64,000 nt of DNA from Sarcophilus harrisii (taxonomy: Eukaryota; Chordata; Mammalia; Dasyuromorphia; Dasyuridae): positions 69,075,823 to 69,139,822 of the forward strand of contig NC_045432.1 of assembly GCF_902635505.1 (NCBI RefSeq), written 5' to 3'. Position numbers and translations under genes: made by a program. This document shows, piece after piece, positions 44,526 through 54,505 of this stretch (positions are counted from its first letter, which is position 1; the number at the start of each line of letters is the position of its first letter). The notes beneath the pieces are model-generated. The model did not search any database. It was given only the letters and a program-made list of their open reading frames with translations, and had not been told where the DNA came from.

Positions 44526-45895
44526 TTTGTTCAAAATTTTATTCTTTCAAGCTTGCTGGCCCTCTTTAGCTGATTTCCATGTGAAATTTTAGACCATGGA
44601 ATACTAGTTATGTTTTCTCTGAACCTTTTGAAATTTATTCTCACTGCAGAACCAGGAGAACAATTTATATAAAGACAAAAAACATTATAGAGGAAAACGA
44701 CTTTGCAACCTTAGGGATCTGACAAACTATGATTCCAAAAGATTCCAAAATGCTGTCCTGAAATCTAGGGTACCCTTCAGAAGGCCTTGCCTTCTGCTTC
44801 TTCTCCATCACGAAATCTCAGGTGCAATGGCCACTTACTTCCAAACTTCCATCATTTCTTTTTCAACAGCCACTTTCTTATACTTGGTAAAAATTGGGTC
44901 GAGTACAGAAGTTCTCCCTACTGGTTACTCCACCTTTTGAATGATGAAATTCACTGAAAAAAGTTGAGAAATTATTATTACTTTCTCTGCTTTGGGTAGA
45001 GAAAGCTCTAACAGTCATCCACATACCTAAAGTTTCCTGTTCCTACTATGTGAGATAATGTAGATAAAGAATGTGAGACATGTGTCAAGTATTTAAGCCT
45101 GGAAGAACCATATAATTATACACCATATGGGACACCAAGGAAAATCAAATCATTGTGGTTGTTTTTCATCCTCAGAAGCCAGGACTATGCTGTCGTGTTC
45201 CCTCTCCTCCTTCCACACTGCTTCAAGTGAGCAAAGGCTTTCGGAATCGCTTGAGCTCATCAGACCCATCTTCCTCAGTGGTCCTGTGTATCTTCCCCGG
45301 CTCCCGGCCCGTTGTCTCGGTTTCATGGCTCGGTGACCATAGTTTACAGCTGGACTACAAAGCAGCACTGGGACCAGGCATAAACTAGGCAATAAATTCC
45401 AGTTCTGGGAAAAGTTTTGCCTCCACAGATGAATCTGTTTAAGGTGTGACCATAAGGGAATGAAATTGATTTTTGCATGTGGCTTGGGAAAGTAGTGTCA
45501 TTACTTTAGCACATCAAACCTCTTATGCTATCTGTTGTCAGAATGTCGAAGCTATGTAACTCACCTTCTTTTTGCTTTAGCTGCCAAAAAATTCAGAATT
45601 TATTTATTGTCCAAGTATTGTAATTCAATTCAATTCAATTCAACAAACACTAAACAGCTTTGAGATGCCTAACTCAGGTGTATAAAAGCATCTATTCCTG
45701 GTTCCTTCTGATGGTCTTAGTTTTGTTTTATTCATCAATGACATTTTGGTCTGCATTTTAATCTGTAGGCGACCTTAAGTTTTTGTTTTTTTTTTTTTTT
45801 CCAGAGCTGGGTAGGATCGAAATCTTAAACAAACAAATGAACTAAGGTGTTTTAGTAACCTTTCAGATATCTTATCTGCTTTTCCATTCTGTACC
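44526..45895. other. Unassigned stretch with a GC-richer block and AATTC repeat
   Basis: 45150-45400 is richer in GC and CpG than its surroundings and opens three overlapping frames (45127-45336 +, 45155-45388 +, 45150-45392 -), none recognisable. An (AATTC)n run lies at 45621-45645. Otherwise nothing recognised. Confidence 0.4.
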
Positions 45896-46317
45896 TGCAT
45901 TAGGCTATACTGCAAAGTGATTCATTTGTTTGGGAAAACAATTCAGAAATATGTGAGGAAAAGGACTAAACTATCCATATACTTTGACCTAATGATCCTA
46001 TTTCTGTGCATACAAGAAAAAAGCTCAGTAATGTAGTGCTTTAAGGTATGGAGAATGTTTTGCAAACATTATATCACTCGAAATACCCCCAAGTAGGTAA
46101 AAATAAAGCAAAAACAACATAAAAAAAACCTGCCAGGCAGGTCCCGTATCTACCAAAATGTTCATGGCAGCATATTTTGTGGTGGCGAAAAAGAAGGGAG
46201 TACCTATCAATTGGGGAAAAGCTGAACACACTGTAGTAGATGAATGGAGTGGAAAAAATACTATTTGCTCAAAGGAAAAAAATCCTCTTCATTATACATA
46301 TAACTTGCTTTGTATAG

Positions 46318-46411
46318 ATTTATTTGTAATTTATTTATTTATATATATTTATTTTTATAGTATATATATATATATATATTTATTTACATAAATAAATTAT
46401 TTATTTATAAT
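46318..46411. repeat. AT-rich (TATTTA/TA)n tract
   Basis: Nearly pure A/T with an (AT)n core at 46361-46379. Confidence 0.9.
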
Positions 46412-46414
46412 GCC

Positions 46415-46545
46415 CCCAATCAGACTGTAAGCTCCTCAAAGGCAGGGAATATCTTACTCCTTTTTTGTAACCTCAAGGTTTAGTATAGTGTCTGCTATGT
46501 AGCAGGTATTTACTAAATATTTATTGATTAATTGGTTGATTTATT
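46415..46545 (+). repeat. L2 LINE 3' end
   Basis: 'cagactgtaagctcctcaaa', 'ggcagggaatatcttactcc' and 'gtttagtatagtgtctgcta' with 'aaatatttattgatta' form a sense L2 tail. Confidence 0.85.
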
Positions 46546-46949
46546 GGAGCAACTTTGGAAGATTTGTACAAAATAATGCAGAATGAAGAGAGTAAAATAT
46601 AAACAAAACATCTGTAACATAAAAGCAAATGACACTGAAAAGGTGGCCAAGCTCTGTCCCAGAGAACAAATGATTATGAGGCACCCTCTTCTTGGTACAG
46701 AGGTGGAAGATTATGTGTAGAGTAGTGCAGTGGCTAGAGCTCTGGGCCTGGAGTGAGGGAGACCTGAATTCAAATATGGCCTCAAATGCTTGCTAGTTGT
46801 ATGAGCCTGAGCAAATCACTTAACTTTCTAAACCTCAGTTTCCTCATCTATAATATGGGGATAATAATAGCATCTCCCTCTCAAGGCTAGTATGAGGATC
46901 AAATGAGATAATATGTGCATATATATATTTAAGTTTATAATACGAAGAA

Positions 46950-47040
46950 ATGGCAGTTATTAAGTGTCTGAGGTTGGATTTGAACTCAGGAACTCATCTT
47001 CCTGCCTTCAGTCCCTATCTACTATACTATCTAGTTGCTA
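46950..47040 (-). repeat. SINE fragment inside MIR
   Basis: 'taagtgtctgaggttggatt', 'tgaactcaggaactcatctt' and 'ctactatactatctagttgc' are the complement of a MAR1/WSINE1-type head. Confidence 0.7.
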
Positions 47041-47066
47041 TTAGGTGATATTTGTAAAGAAATTAG

Positions 47067-47225
47067 GGGGCAGCTAGATGGTTCAGGGGATAGAGTACCA
47101 GCCCTGAAGTCAGGAGAACCTGAGTTCAGATCCTCAGACACTTAACACTTCCTAGCTGTGTGACCCTGAGCAAGTCACTTAATCCCAATTGCCTCAGTTA
47201 AAAAAAAAAAAAAAAAGAATGAAAG
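47067..47225 (+). repeat. WSINE1-like SINE, full length
   Basis: It starts 'gggcagctagatggttcagg' and passes 'gtaccagccctgaagtcagg', 'cttcctagctgtgtgaccct' and 'cacttaatcccaattgcctc' to a poly(A) tail of 17 and an AAAGA ramp. Flanked by the perfect 11-bp duplication AAAGAAATTAG (47056-47066, 47226-47236). Little diverged, so recent. Confidence 0.93.
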
Positions 47226-47299
47226 AAAGAAATTAGTCAAGTGCCCGGCATATAGTACGTACTTTGTAAATGCCAGCTCTCATTGTATCATCATTACTG

Positions 47300-48280
47300 T
47301 GAGATGTAGATTTTACACTGTCATATGTGTTGTCAATTGATTACATTTCATTCTTTTTCTTTGTTACAAAGAGAAGGTTTAATCTGAGAGATGATCATTT
47401 AAATATGACCATTTAAAAAATAAAAAGCACCAATAAAACTTAAAAAATAAAAGAAACCTGCTAGAAAAATATGTAAAGCATGTCATTTTAACTGGTTATC
47501 ACAGATGTACAATTTTTATGAGCAAAAGAGTTCTCGATTTCTGAATCTTTGTCTTCTATTTAAATTTTTCTTCTCATTATAAACTTAAATATTAATATTT
47601 TAATATGCAAAGAAGAGGGGAAAGAGGATTCTATATGAAAACATGATTTTCTGCTATATACTCTTTGTCATTTAAAAGTGTATAGTAAATTGAACCAAAT
47701 TGTACTTTAAATGTGTCCTGTTCAATTTCTTTTTGTTTTCTTCTATTTTAATGTTTTCTGCATGGCATCTTTTTGAAAAAACCCTCTCTCTCATAATCCA
47801 CTGACTCACTTATCCCCTAATAAAAGCTCCTTCTTATAACAAATAAGTAAACCACATCAACATATTTGCTTTGCCTGAAAATCTATGTATCGTATACATA
47901 TTTGTTCCAAGAATTTTTTTTCCCATAATGGGGAGAGAAGGAGGAAAGAAAATAGATTTTTGTTCATTGAAAAAAATTAGTTAAAAAACAAATGGAACTT
48001 TCCATATTTCTTTGATTGTTAAGGACCATTGGGACTTTCCATCCTCCCTAACTCCTCAGTGTGAATGTGAGTCAGTATAGTTGCAACAGATCAAGTGTTG
48101 TAGTAATAGGTGAGTTTCTTAGAGCAAGCACACATCATTTAATCTAACTTCCTGATTTTACTGGTGAGATCTAGGGTGAGGGAGGCTGAAGTAACTTATC
48201 CAACATCATCCAGTGGCAGTAATGGGACTAGAACCGAGGTTTCCCAAGGAGGAACACAGTGATCTTTTCCTGTGTGTTTT
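47300..48280. other. Unassigned AT-rich stretch
   Basis: The end at 47920-47995 ('agagaaggaggaaagaaaat', 'ttttgttcattgaaaaaaat') is reminiscent of an L1 3' end but not certain. No gene. Confidence 0.35.
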
Positions 48281-48282
48281 TT

Positions 48283-48665
48283 CAATTCAATTCAGTGTTA
48301 AAGCACCTATTCTGTCTTTTCACTCATGTCTCACTCTTCCCAACCCCGTCTGCGCTTTTCTTGGCAAAGATACTGGTGGCTTGCCATTTCCTTCTCCAGC
48401 TCATTTTACAGATGAGGAAACTGAGACAAGCTGGGTATAGTGACTTACCTGGGATCACACAGCTAGGAAGTGTTTGAAGTTGGATTTCAACTCAGGAAGT
48501 CTTCCTGTCTTAAGGCCCTGTGCTCTGTCCACTGCACCACCTTGCTGTCCCTTTACAAGGCCTATTACTGTGGAAGCACTGTGATAAGTACTTGGGATAT
48601 TGAGACAAAATGAAAAAAAAAAAAACCAATGCCTGTCCCTCTTGGAGTTTTTTTCAAAAAATTAG
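48283..48665 (-). repeat. L2 LINE 3' end split by a SINE
   Basis: 'ttaaagcacctattctg' (left) and 'aaggcctattactgtggaag' with 'cactgtgataagtacttggg' (right) form the complement of an L2 tail. The block CCTATT(A)CTG on both sides looks like the target duplication of the SINE. Confidence 0.7.
48315..48553 (-). repeat. MAR1-like SINE inserted in L2
   Basis: Complement: 'cttttcttggcaaagatact', 'ttgccatttccttctccagc', 'cattttacagatgaggaaac', 'gggatcacacagctaggaag' and 'ctgcaccaccttgctgtccc'. The 3' end of the element is slightly degraded. Confidence 0.88.
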
Positions 48666-48702
48666 AAGCTATTGATTCATTGATTGAAATTTTACTGTAG
48701 CT

Positions 48703-49178
48703 TGTAGAGAGCCAGAACTCTCCACATATACTTGTAAACATTTTGCACACTTTTGTGCACAGTATTTTACACACCAGTGCCATATCTTTTAATCCTCCAG
48801 GACAGACAATAGTAGAGAGGAGAAACAGAGACATCAAGATGCTCCTCCAAAAACAAAAGAAAGGGGGAGCCACAGGTAACCTAAATTTAGCCCTTTATAC
48901 TATTAATTTTTTAATTTTTGATTGATAAAGATGCACTGGCTCCAGCAGACAGAACAGGAGGGGGATAGAACATCTCTTTTCTAGTCCTTGTTACCTTTTA
49001 TATATCTTATTGTAATTACATCATTACAGCATACTAATTATGTGTGAACTTAGAGAACCATTATATCACCATACTAAGTACTAAGTATATATGTAACCTA
49101 GATAACCATTGTCTCACCAATTTCTCTGAGTTAACACCTTGTTTCAAGTATACTTCTCCAGAGTGCTGGCTCTCTACA
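48703..49178. mobile_element. Rearranged endogenous retrovirus remnant (betaretrovirus-like)
   Basis: A 476-bp unit flanked by a perfect 6-bp duplication GTAGCT (48697-48702, 49179-49184), the length known for betaretroviruses. Both ends begin TGTAGAGAGCCAG…ACTCT in inverted orientation (48703-48721, and 49160-49178 on the minus strand). The interior plus strand (about 48722-48925) encodes an integrase segment with NPPGQTIVERRNR and LNLALYTINFL motifs, close to ERV-K integrase. The right half, read leftward, looks like LTR U3 sequence reaching a TATATAAAAGG box near 48998-49008. It is a broken, strongly deleted and inverted fossil with no complete gene. Confidence 0.7.
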
Positions 49179-49189
49179 GTAGCTATTTA

Positions 49190-49385
49190 TTTTTTATAAA
49201 CCTTTTTCATTTTCAAAACACATTCATAGAGAATTTTCAGCATTCACCCCTGGAAGACCTTGTGTTAGAATTTATTTTCTCCCTCTCTTCCCCCCAGTCC
49301 CTCCCCTAGACAGCAAGTAATCCAATATATGTTAAACATGTGCGATTTTTGTATAGTATTTTCCCAATTATCCTGCTGAAGCCAA
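49190..49385 (-). repeat. L1 LINE 3' UTR
   Basis: 'aacctttttcattttcaaaa', 'agtccctcccctagacagca', 'agtaatccaatatatgttaa' and 'aattatcctgctgaa' are the complement of the L1 3' UTR. Confidence 0.85.
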
Positions 49386-50980
49386 TTATTTAGAACTGAA
49401 CTGAATTTAGAACTGAAATTCAAACCGCAGAGGTTACCAAGATGTGGCAATGGTGAGCATATCATGATTGTCACTGTTTCTAGGCCTGAACAAGTGAAAA
49501 CCTTGGTAGCTACTATGTAATTAGTTCCCAGACACTGTAATAAAGGGAGTTTTGTTGCTCTGATGAATCTATTGCAGTAGATTCAGTACCTATGGTTCTT
49601 TATACACCAGAGAATGATTACAATTTCCCGTGTTAGCTCTTTTGTGTTACAACATCAGGGAAAACAAAATTTAACCTGTTCTGTCTTATTAATTTATCAT
49701 TGTTGTTGTTGTTGTTAATTTCATCCTTTTCTCTTTGAGAATAATATTTATTTGTTTCTTCTCTTTGAGAAATTTTGTAGCACCTCTGGTAAAAAATTAA
49801 GAGGAGAAAATTGCCGAGATAAATCACCACTACCACCACCACCCTACCACCACTACCATGGCCACCACTAATAAATACATATATACATATGCATATATAT
49901 TTATTATATTCTGGTGTAGGTTTCTAAGCCATTATACATAGAAAAATGAGATGAGTATTCATACTCTAAAGCATCTGATGAATAAATATCTACAAAAATA
50001 AATCTTTCTCTTACATTTAGCTAGTTGAAGGGACCACTATGAATATTTGAGCAGAAATGGAATAGATCTGAAATATTTTTTAGGGAAAAAAAGAAGCTCT
50101 ACGTGTCTCATATGCAATAGATGAACTGCATCTGCAGCCTTTGGATGAAGAGAGTGGCACTGTGGCAAAGGCAGCCTACTCAAGTCCCTTGGGTCTCACT
50201 CCCATATTAAATCTGGTAACCAGAGGGTGGACAAGTTTCACTGACGTTGTGGATTATAAAATGGCGAAGAAGTAGGCAGCTAAAAGTAAAAATAAATGGC
50301 CAATTCTAAATGTGCAAAAAAAGGTTAATAGTCAGGTGCTTCCATTCCGGCTATTATTACTGGGGCTGCAGTTCCATAAATTTATTAATAATCGAGATCA
50401 GGAATGAATATTAAAGGCAAGCAAGATGAGGGAGAATCAAGCAGCACTCCTGGGGAGCTAACCAAATGTTATCATTGGGCAACAGATGAACAATTCCAGA
50501 TACACTTTAATGTTGATATGTGCGAGGCAATACAAGTTGGAAAAAACATATAATTTCAGCTGCTTGCATACTCTGATAGGTTTGGAATGAGTTGAAATCT
50601 CTTGGGGAAAGCAATCTTAAGTGCTCATCCCAGACAGCTCAATGGATATGTCTGCTCAGTTCTTGATATGCACAAAACACTGAAGAAAGTATTTAAAAGC
50701 ATTAAGAAATATTTGAGGAAAAATTGAGTTGAAATACTGCCCCACAGAAATCACAGAGAGAACCTCTGTCTCGTGTACCCACTGAAGTGGTCAATTCTGT
50801 CAAATAAGTAGTCACACCAGTTGGCATCACATTGAACAAACGATGGATTGATCAACTGAATTCTTGACTTTTCAAACAGTTTTTTGGCAACATAGCAGAT
50901 CTATTAAGAATTGTTTGGGTTTTTTCCTTTTGTGAAGAGAAAGAAAAGAAGGAAAGAGAATTTCATGCCATTTAGCCAAT
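49386..50980. other. Long unassigned non-coding stretch
   Basis: It contains a TTG run (49701-49717), ACC-rich triplets (49830-49870) and an (AT)-rich block at 49875-49905. 50050-50900 shows no recognisable repeat and no open frame of note, and may be unique sequence. Confidence 0.4.
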
Positions 50981-51310
50981 ATTTATTAAATGTCTGTTGT
51001 GTGCAAAGGGCAGCTAGGTGGTACAATACAGAGAACACTGGGTTTGGTGGCAGTAAGACTTATATCATGAGTTCAAATCCAACCTCAGACCTTGTCACTT
51101 CTGTTCCTCATCTCTAAAATGAGCTGGAAAAGAAAATGGCCAACCACCATAGTATCTTTGCCAACAAAAGTCCAAATAGGGTCACGAAGAGTCAGACATA
51201 ACTGAAAAATGACCAAATGACAACAAAACTGTGTGTGAAGCACCGTGCTGGTACCAGAGAAACAAAAAGGAGAAGGAAAATGTCTCTGCTCTCAATGAGT
51301 TGGTGGTAGG
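50981..51310 (-). repeat. L2 LINE 3' end split by a SINE
   Basis: 'ccaatatttattaaatgtct' (left of the SINE) and 'gaagcaccgtgctggtacca' with 'tctctgctctcaatgagttg' (right) form the complement of the L2 tail. Confidence 0.7.
51008..51228 (+). repeat. MAR1-like SINE inserted in L2
   Basis: 'gggcagctaggtggtacaat', 'atgagttcaaatccaacctc', 'gagctggaaaagaaaatggc', 'agtatctttgccaacaaaag' and 'gtcacgaagagtcagacata', ending in ACAACAAAA. The flanks 'ctgttgtgtgcaaa' and 'ctgtgtgtgaa' form a diverged target duplication. Confidence 0.9.
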
Positions 51311-52055
51311 GGGAAGAAAAGAGCACAGAATAGGAGGGCCAGGTTACAAATATGATTTCAAAAATTTCCCCTTTGGACTGGAAAAGGTCTCATCTCTGAT
51401 GTGTACTGGTTGGTTTCTTGTTTCCCAGAGTCTGTCAGACAGTGACTGGTGAGAAAGCAAGAAAGCATCCGTTACCTTTGCTACAGATCTATGGGATGAG
51501 TTCTGTGGACATTATGGCTGGAGGAAGGAAGGAAATAAAGCAAGTTTTGCCCCAGGTGTGGTGTGGTGTAATCCCCTTTCTTTGGTGTGGTTCTCTGGCT
51601 CCAACCTGCCCTAAAACTGTCAAGGGCTCCCAGAGAAGGATCCAAACTCTTTCAGGGTCCTACACTTGTCCTCACTGGAGGCAGTAAAAGAAGAGAAAAG
51701 AAGGGAAAGATATACTGCTACTTCTAGCCACTGAAGCTTCTAATATCCAATCACATACAAATGGACATAAACCTAGCTAGCTCTTCACTCAACAGGATTC
51801 TGCTTTGCCAGATCTGCTCCAAGCCTCCTATTATAAGGAAAGGAAAGCTTACCTTTCCCCCTTTTTTCTCCCTTTTAAGTAAAGAGAGCAACAGAGAGCA
51901 AATAAGCACCTCTGTGAGATGTCCCCTCTCAAAATTGTAGATGGTTTCGGGGGCAGTAAGCACCAAGAGCAAGATACAGCTCTCCTTCACCAAGCATCCT
52001 TTGGCTCCAGACTTTCCTTCAGTCGATAATCAAAACAATGCCCCTCTTCCAATCA
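51311..52055. other. Unassigned non-coding stretch
   Basis: Open frames at 51231-51452, 51418-51687 (+) and 51751-51993 (-) lack known motifs. No repeat recognised. Confidence 0.4.
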
Positions 52056-52059
52056 ACGT

Positions 52060-52145
52060 AGGGAAAGTGAGGCAAATATTTAGTGATTTGCCCAGGGTCA
52101 CACAGCTAGGAAGTGTCTGAAGCTGGACTTGATCTCCAGTATCCC
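52060..52145 (-). repeat. SINE core fragment
   Basis: 'agtgatttgcccagggtcac' and 'acagctaggaagtgtctgaa' with 'gctggacttgatctccag' are the complement of the SINE core. Confidence 0.75.
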
Positions 52146-52452
52146 CAGGTTAGTCTAGGGATGCGGTATATGTGGGGATCTTCCATTTAGATCCTTATAA
52201 TTTAAACCTCCATCCTTTAGGAGTCTCTGCCCTCTTCCATTTGATGGAGTTTCAATAGATTCCAATCACAACAGGCACAGTGTAATGAAATCAATTTTAT
52301 AAGCAGGACTTAACCATGCTCCTTGTGTGTAACCATTACTCATTACCACAAAAGCAAAAGGAATAAAACCCAAAGTACTAAAGACAATTACCACAGGGAA
52401 TCAGAGCCTGAACTCATCCCAGAGACGAGAGCCCAAAGCCTTTTTTGGTGTT
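52146..52452. other. Unassigned non-coding stretch
   Basis: No recognised repeat or gene. Confidence 0.4.
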
Positions 52453-52466
52453 TAGGTGAGAGTTCT

Positions 52467-52697
52467 TTTTTTTTTTTATTTATTTTTTATTTATTTAATA
52501 GCCTTTTATTTACAGGTTATATGCATGGATAACTTTACAGCGTTAACAATTGCCAAACCTCTTGTTCCAATTTTTCACCTCTTACCCCCCACCCCCTCCC
52601 CTAGATGGCAGGATGACCAGTAGATGTTAAATACATTAAAATATAAATTAGATACACAATAAGTATACATGACCAAAACATTATTTTGCTGTATAAA
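52467..52697 (-). repeat. Young L1 LINE 3' UTR insertion
   Basis: T-rich start (the poly(A) tail in complement), then 'atagccttttatttacaggt', 'atgcatggataactttacag', 'ccaaacctcttgttccaatt', 'cctcccctagatggcaggat' and 'tattttgctgtataaa'. Flanked by a perfect 14-bp duplication TAGGTGAGAGTTCT (52453-52466, 52698-52711). Confidence 0.95.
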
Positions 52698-52711
52698 TAG
52701 GTGAGAGTTCT

Positions 52712-53098
52712 GATTCTGCCCCTCTGCTGATTAAGAGGATGCCCACCGGGCAGTATGGTGCCATTTGCCTTCTCCACTGCTTGCTCCTTCTTTGTAGAAT
52801 AGCAGAAGCGCATTCAGGGACAGCCCCTGATGGTGGCAAGAGAAAGACCCTTCTCACACCCAATATTCTTTCACCTTCCCTTTGAGCAAAGCCGCCCACC
52901 GGCCATATTGCAGATAACATCTGCTCCTGGGACTCTTTGGCCCTTATTGTATCACAGGCCTTGTGGGCATACCCACTTTCAAGGCAGGGTCAGCGTGAGA
53001 CAACAGATAACTTTTCAGCTGCCGCTGGGGGGTGATGGAAGCAGAGAAAAACTACACCCTCTGTCCCATGTTTCTGCTTATCTGTGTACATGTTATTT
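52712..53098. other. Unassigned non-coding stretch
   Basis: A 121-codon open frame at 52830-53195 (+) shows no known domain and runs into the L2 tail. Probably fortuitous. Confidence 0.4.
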
Positions 53099-53099
53099 T

Positions 53100-53212
53100 C
53101 TCCAATACAGTGTGAGTGCCTTGAGAGCAAGAATTTGTTTTGTCCTTGTATCACCAGCACAGATCCAAACCTTGCAGATAAGAAGCGTTGGATAAACGAG
53201 TGTTAAAAAGAA
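53100..53212 (+). repeat. L2 LINE 3' end
   Basis: 'cagtgtgagtgccttgagag', 'caagaatttgttttgtcctt' and 'gtatcaccagcacagatcca' form a diverged sense L2 tail. Confidence 0.65.
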
Positions 53213-53214
53213 GT

Positions 53215-53427
53215 GAATTCATGTAAAGGAAAACTTTCTAACAGTTAGAACTGACACCAAGGTAAAATGGGTTGCCTTGAGATTTCTTGGGCTCCCCCTC
53301 ATAAGATATGTTCAGCCAAGGACTAGATGAGCACTTCTTAGGAATGTTCTAGAAAGGATTTTTGTACAGGCTGGATTGGATGGCCTTTGAGGTCCCTTCC
53401 AAGTCAGCCTGAGTCTGATTTTGTGAG
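53215..53427 (+). repeat. L3/CR1 LINE 3' end
   Basis: 'aaaactttctaacagttaga', 'aatgggttgccttgagattt', 'ctggattggatggcctttga' and 'ggtcccttccaagtcagcct' with 'gattttgtga' are the diagnostic CR1/L3 terminus in sense. Confidence 0.85.
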
Positions 53428-53441
53428 ATACATACTCCTTT

Positions 53442-53590
53442 TTTATTGAAGCTTTTTTTTTTTTCAAAACATATGCAAGGATAACTTTTCACCATTGACC
53501 ATTGCAAAACCTTGGGTTCCAGTTCCCCTCACTCCCTCCACCCCCTCCCTTAGACAGCAAGTGATCCAATATACGTTAAACATGGTAAAA
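53442..53590 (-). repeat. Young L1 LINE 3' UTR insertion
   Basis: 'attgaagctttttttttttt', 'catatgcaaggataactttt', 'ttgcaaaaccttgggttcca' and 'gacagcaagtgatccaatat' are the complement of L1 3' UTR. Flanked by a perfect 14-bp duplication ATACATACTCCTTT (53428-53441, 53591-53604). It sits at the very end of the L3 copy. Confidence 0.93.
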
Positions 53591-53604
53591 ATACATACTC
53601 CTTT

Positions 53605-54145
53605 GCTGCCAGTCATCTGCTTTCAAAGTGGGGAGCAATTTGCAATAATTGAGGAGGAGGCAGACTTAGCCGGGCCGGTAATAGGACCTGTAATGCTGGG
53701 CCCAAGCCTGACTGTTCACTTTTGCTCAGTTTGCCCAGAGAAGGCTGGGATGGGAGTCCCGGATTCTCTTGAATGGGTCAGATTCAGCCTGTTGAGTCAC
53801 AGTGTGGCTAAATCCCCACAGACTGTTCTAGTTCCCAAACTCAGTCGCAGGGCCTGAGGTTCCAGAGGAAAAGTCAACATTGGCAGCCATTTATTTAGGA
53901 TCATCCCGAGTTCATTTGAAAAGTTTATCCAAAGGTCCCCACTTCTATATACAGGAAGCTAAGTATCAAGGGAACATAGTCACTTGACCGTTGGATTTCC
54001 CCCCCCACACACACACACAATAGCTCCATGATTACAAGACACAGTGACATGCAAGTTTGTTAGGGAGGGACAAAAGACAATGCTATGAGAAGAATGGTTA
54101 AAGCCGGGGTAGGGGGAACAAGGAAGGCTTTATAGGGGAGGCGTT
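53605..54145. other. Unassigned non-coding stretch
   Basis: The plus-strand frame 53495-53857 begins in the L1 and has no known domain. A C/AC run lies at 54001-54019. Confidence 0.4.
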
Positions 54146-54149
54146 ATTT

Positions 54150-54430
54150 AGGTTGTGTTTGAATGTATGGCTAAGAATTCACAACATAAAGCACCAGAGA
54201 GAGGGTAGCCATTACAGGCATGGGAAATAATAGCTTGTGCCAAAGCACCAAGAAAGGAAGGTGCAGGACATTTCGCAGGGAATGGGGTAAAGAATAATAT
54301 AGTTTGGCTTAAGCAGAAAGTAGTTGGAAGTAGTTGGAAGGGAGGAACGTGGAGGGCTTTTAAGAGTAGGTTATGAAGCAATGGGAAGTCACTGGAAATT
54401 GAGGAGCAGTACAAAGAGGATACGAGCAAA
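54150..54430 (-). repeat. L2 LINE fragment
   Basis: 'attacaggcatgggaaataa', 'tagcttgtgccaaagcacca', 'ggagggcttttaagagtagg' and 'aatgggaagtcactggaaat' are the complement of L2 ORF2 C-terminal coding sequence. Confidence 0.7.
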
Positions 54431-54505
54431 GAGAGAGCGCTGGCTCGGGAAGCAGGAGGACATGAGTTCAAATCCAGACTCAGATACTGGCTGTGTGACT
54501 CTGCT
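54431..54505 (+). repeat. SINE head fragment
   Basis: 'cgctggctcgggaagcagga' and 'ggacatgagttcaaatccag' with 'tactggctgtgtgact' form a partial tRNA-derived SINE. Confidence 0.65.

Larger units (their letters stand above)
45900..46700 (+). repeat. Old L1 ORF2 3' fragment with inserted pieces
   Basis: L1 words: 'ccatatactttgacctaatg', 'caaaatgttcatggcagcat' and 'acctatcaattggggaaaag', then much later 'caactttggaagatttgtac' and 'aaataatgcagaatgaagag'. A MIR-like piece (46035-46100) and an L2 tail with an AT tract lie inside it. Confidence 0.6.
46715..47290 (+). repeat. MIR SINE split by two later SINEs
   Basis: The left part (46715-46925): 'agtgcagtggctagagctct', 'gacctgaattcaaatatggc', 'tgagcaaatcacttaacttt', 'ctcagtttcctcatctataa' and 'gtatgaggatcaaatgagat'. 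'tgatatttgtaaagaaattag' at 47046-47066 and 'tcaagtgcccggcatatagt' after 47236 continue the same element. SINEs occupy 46950-47040 and 47067-47225. Confidence 0.75.

Noticed and set aside
52830-53195. 121-codon plus-strand frame as a possible exon
   Set aside because: No known domain, and its end lies in an L2 tail. No convincing splice sites frame it.
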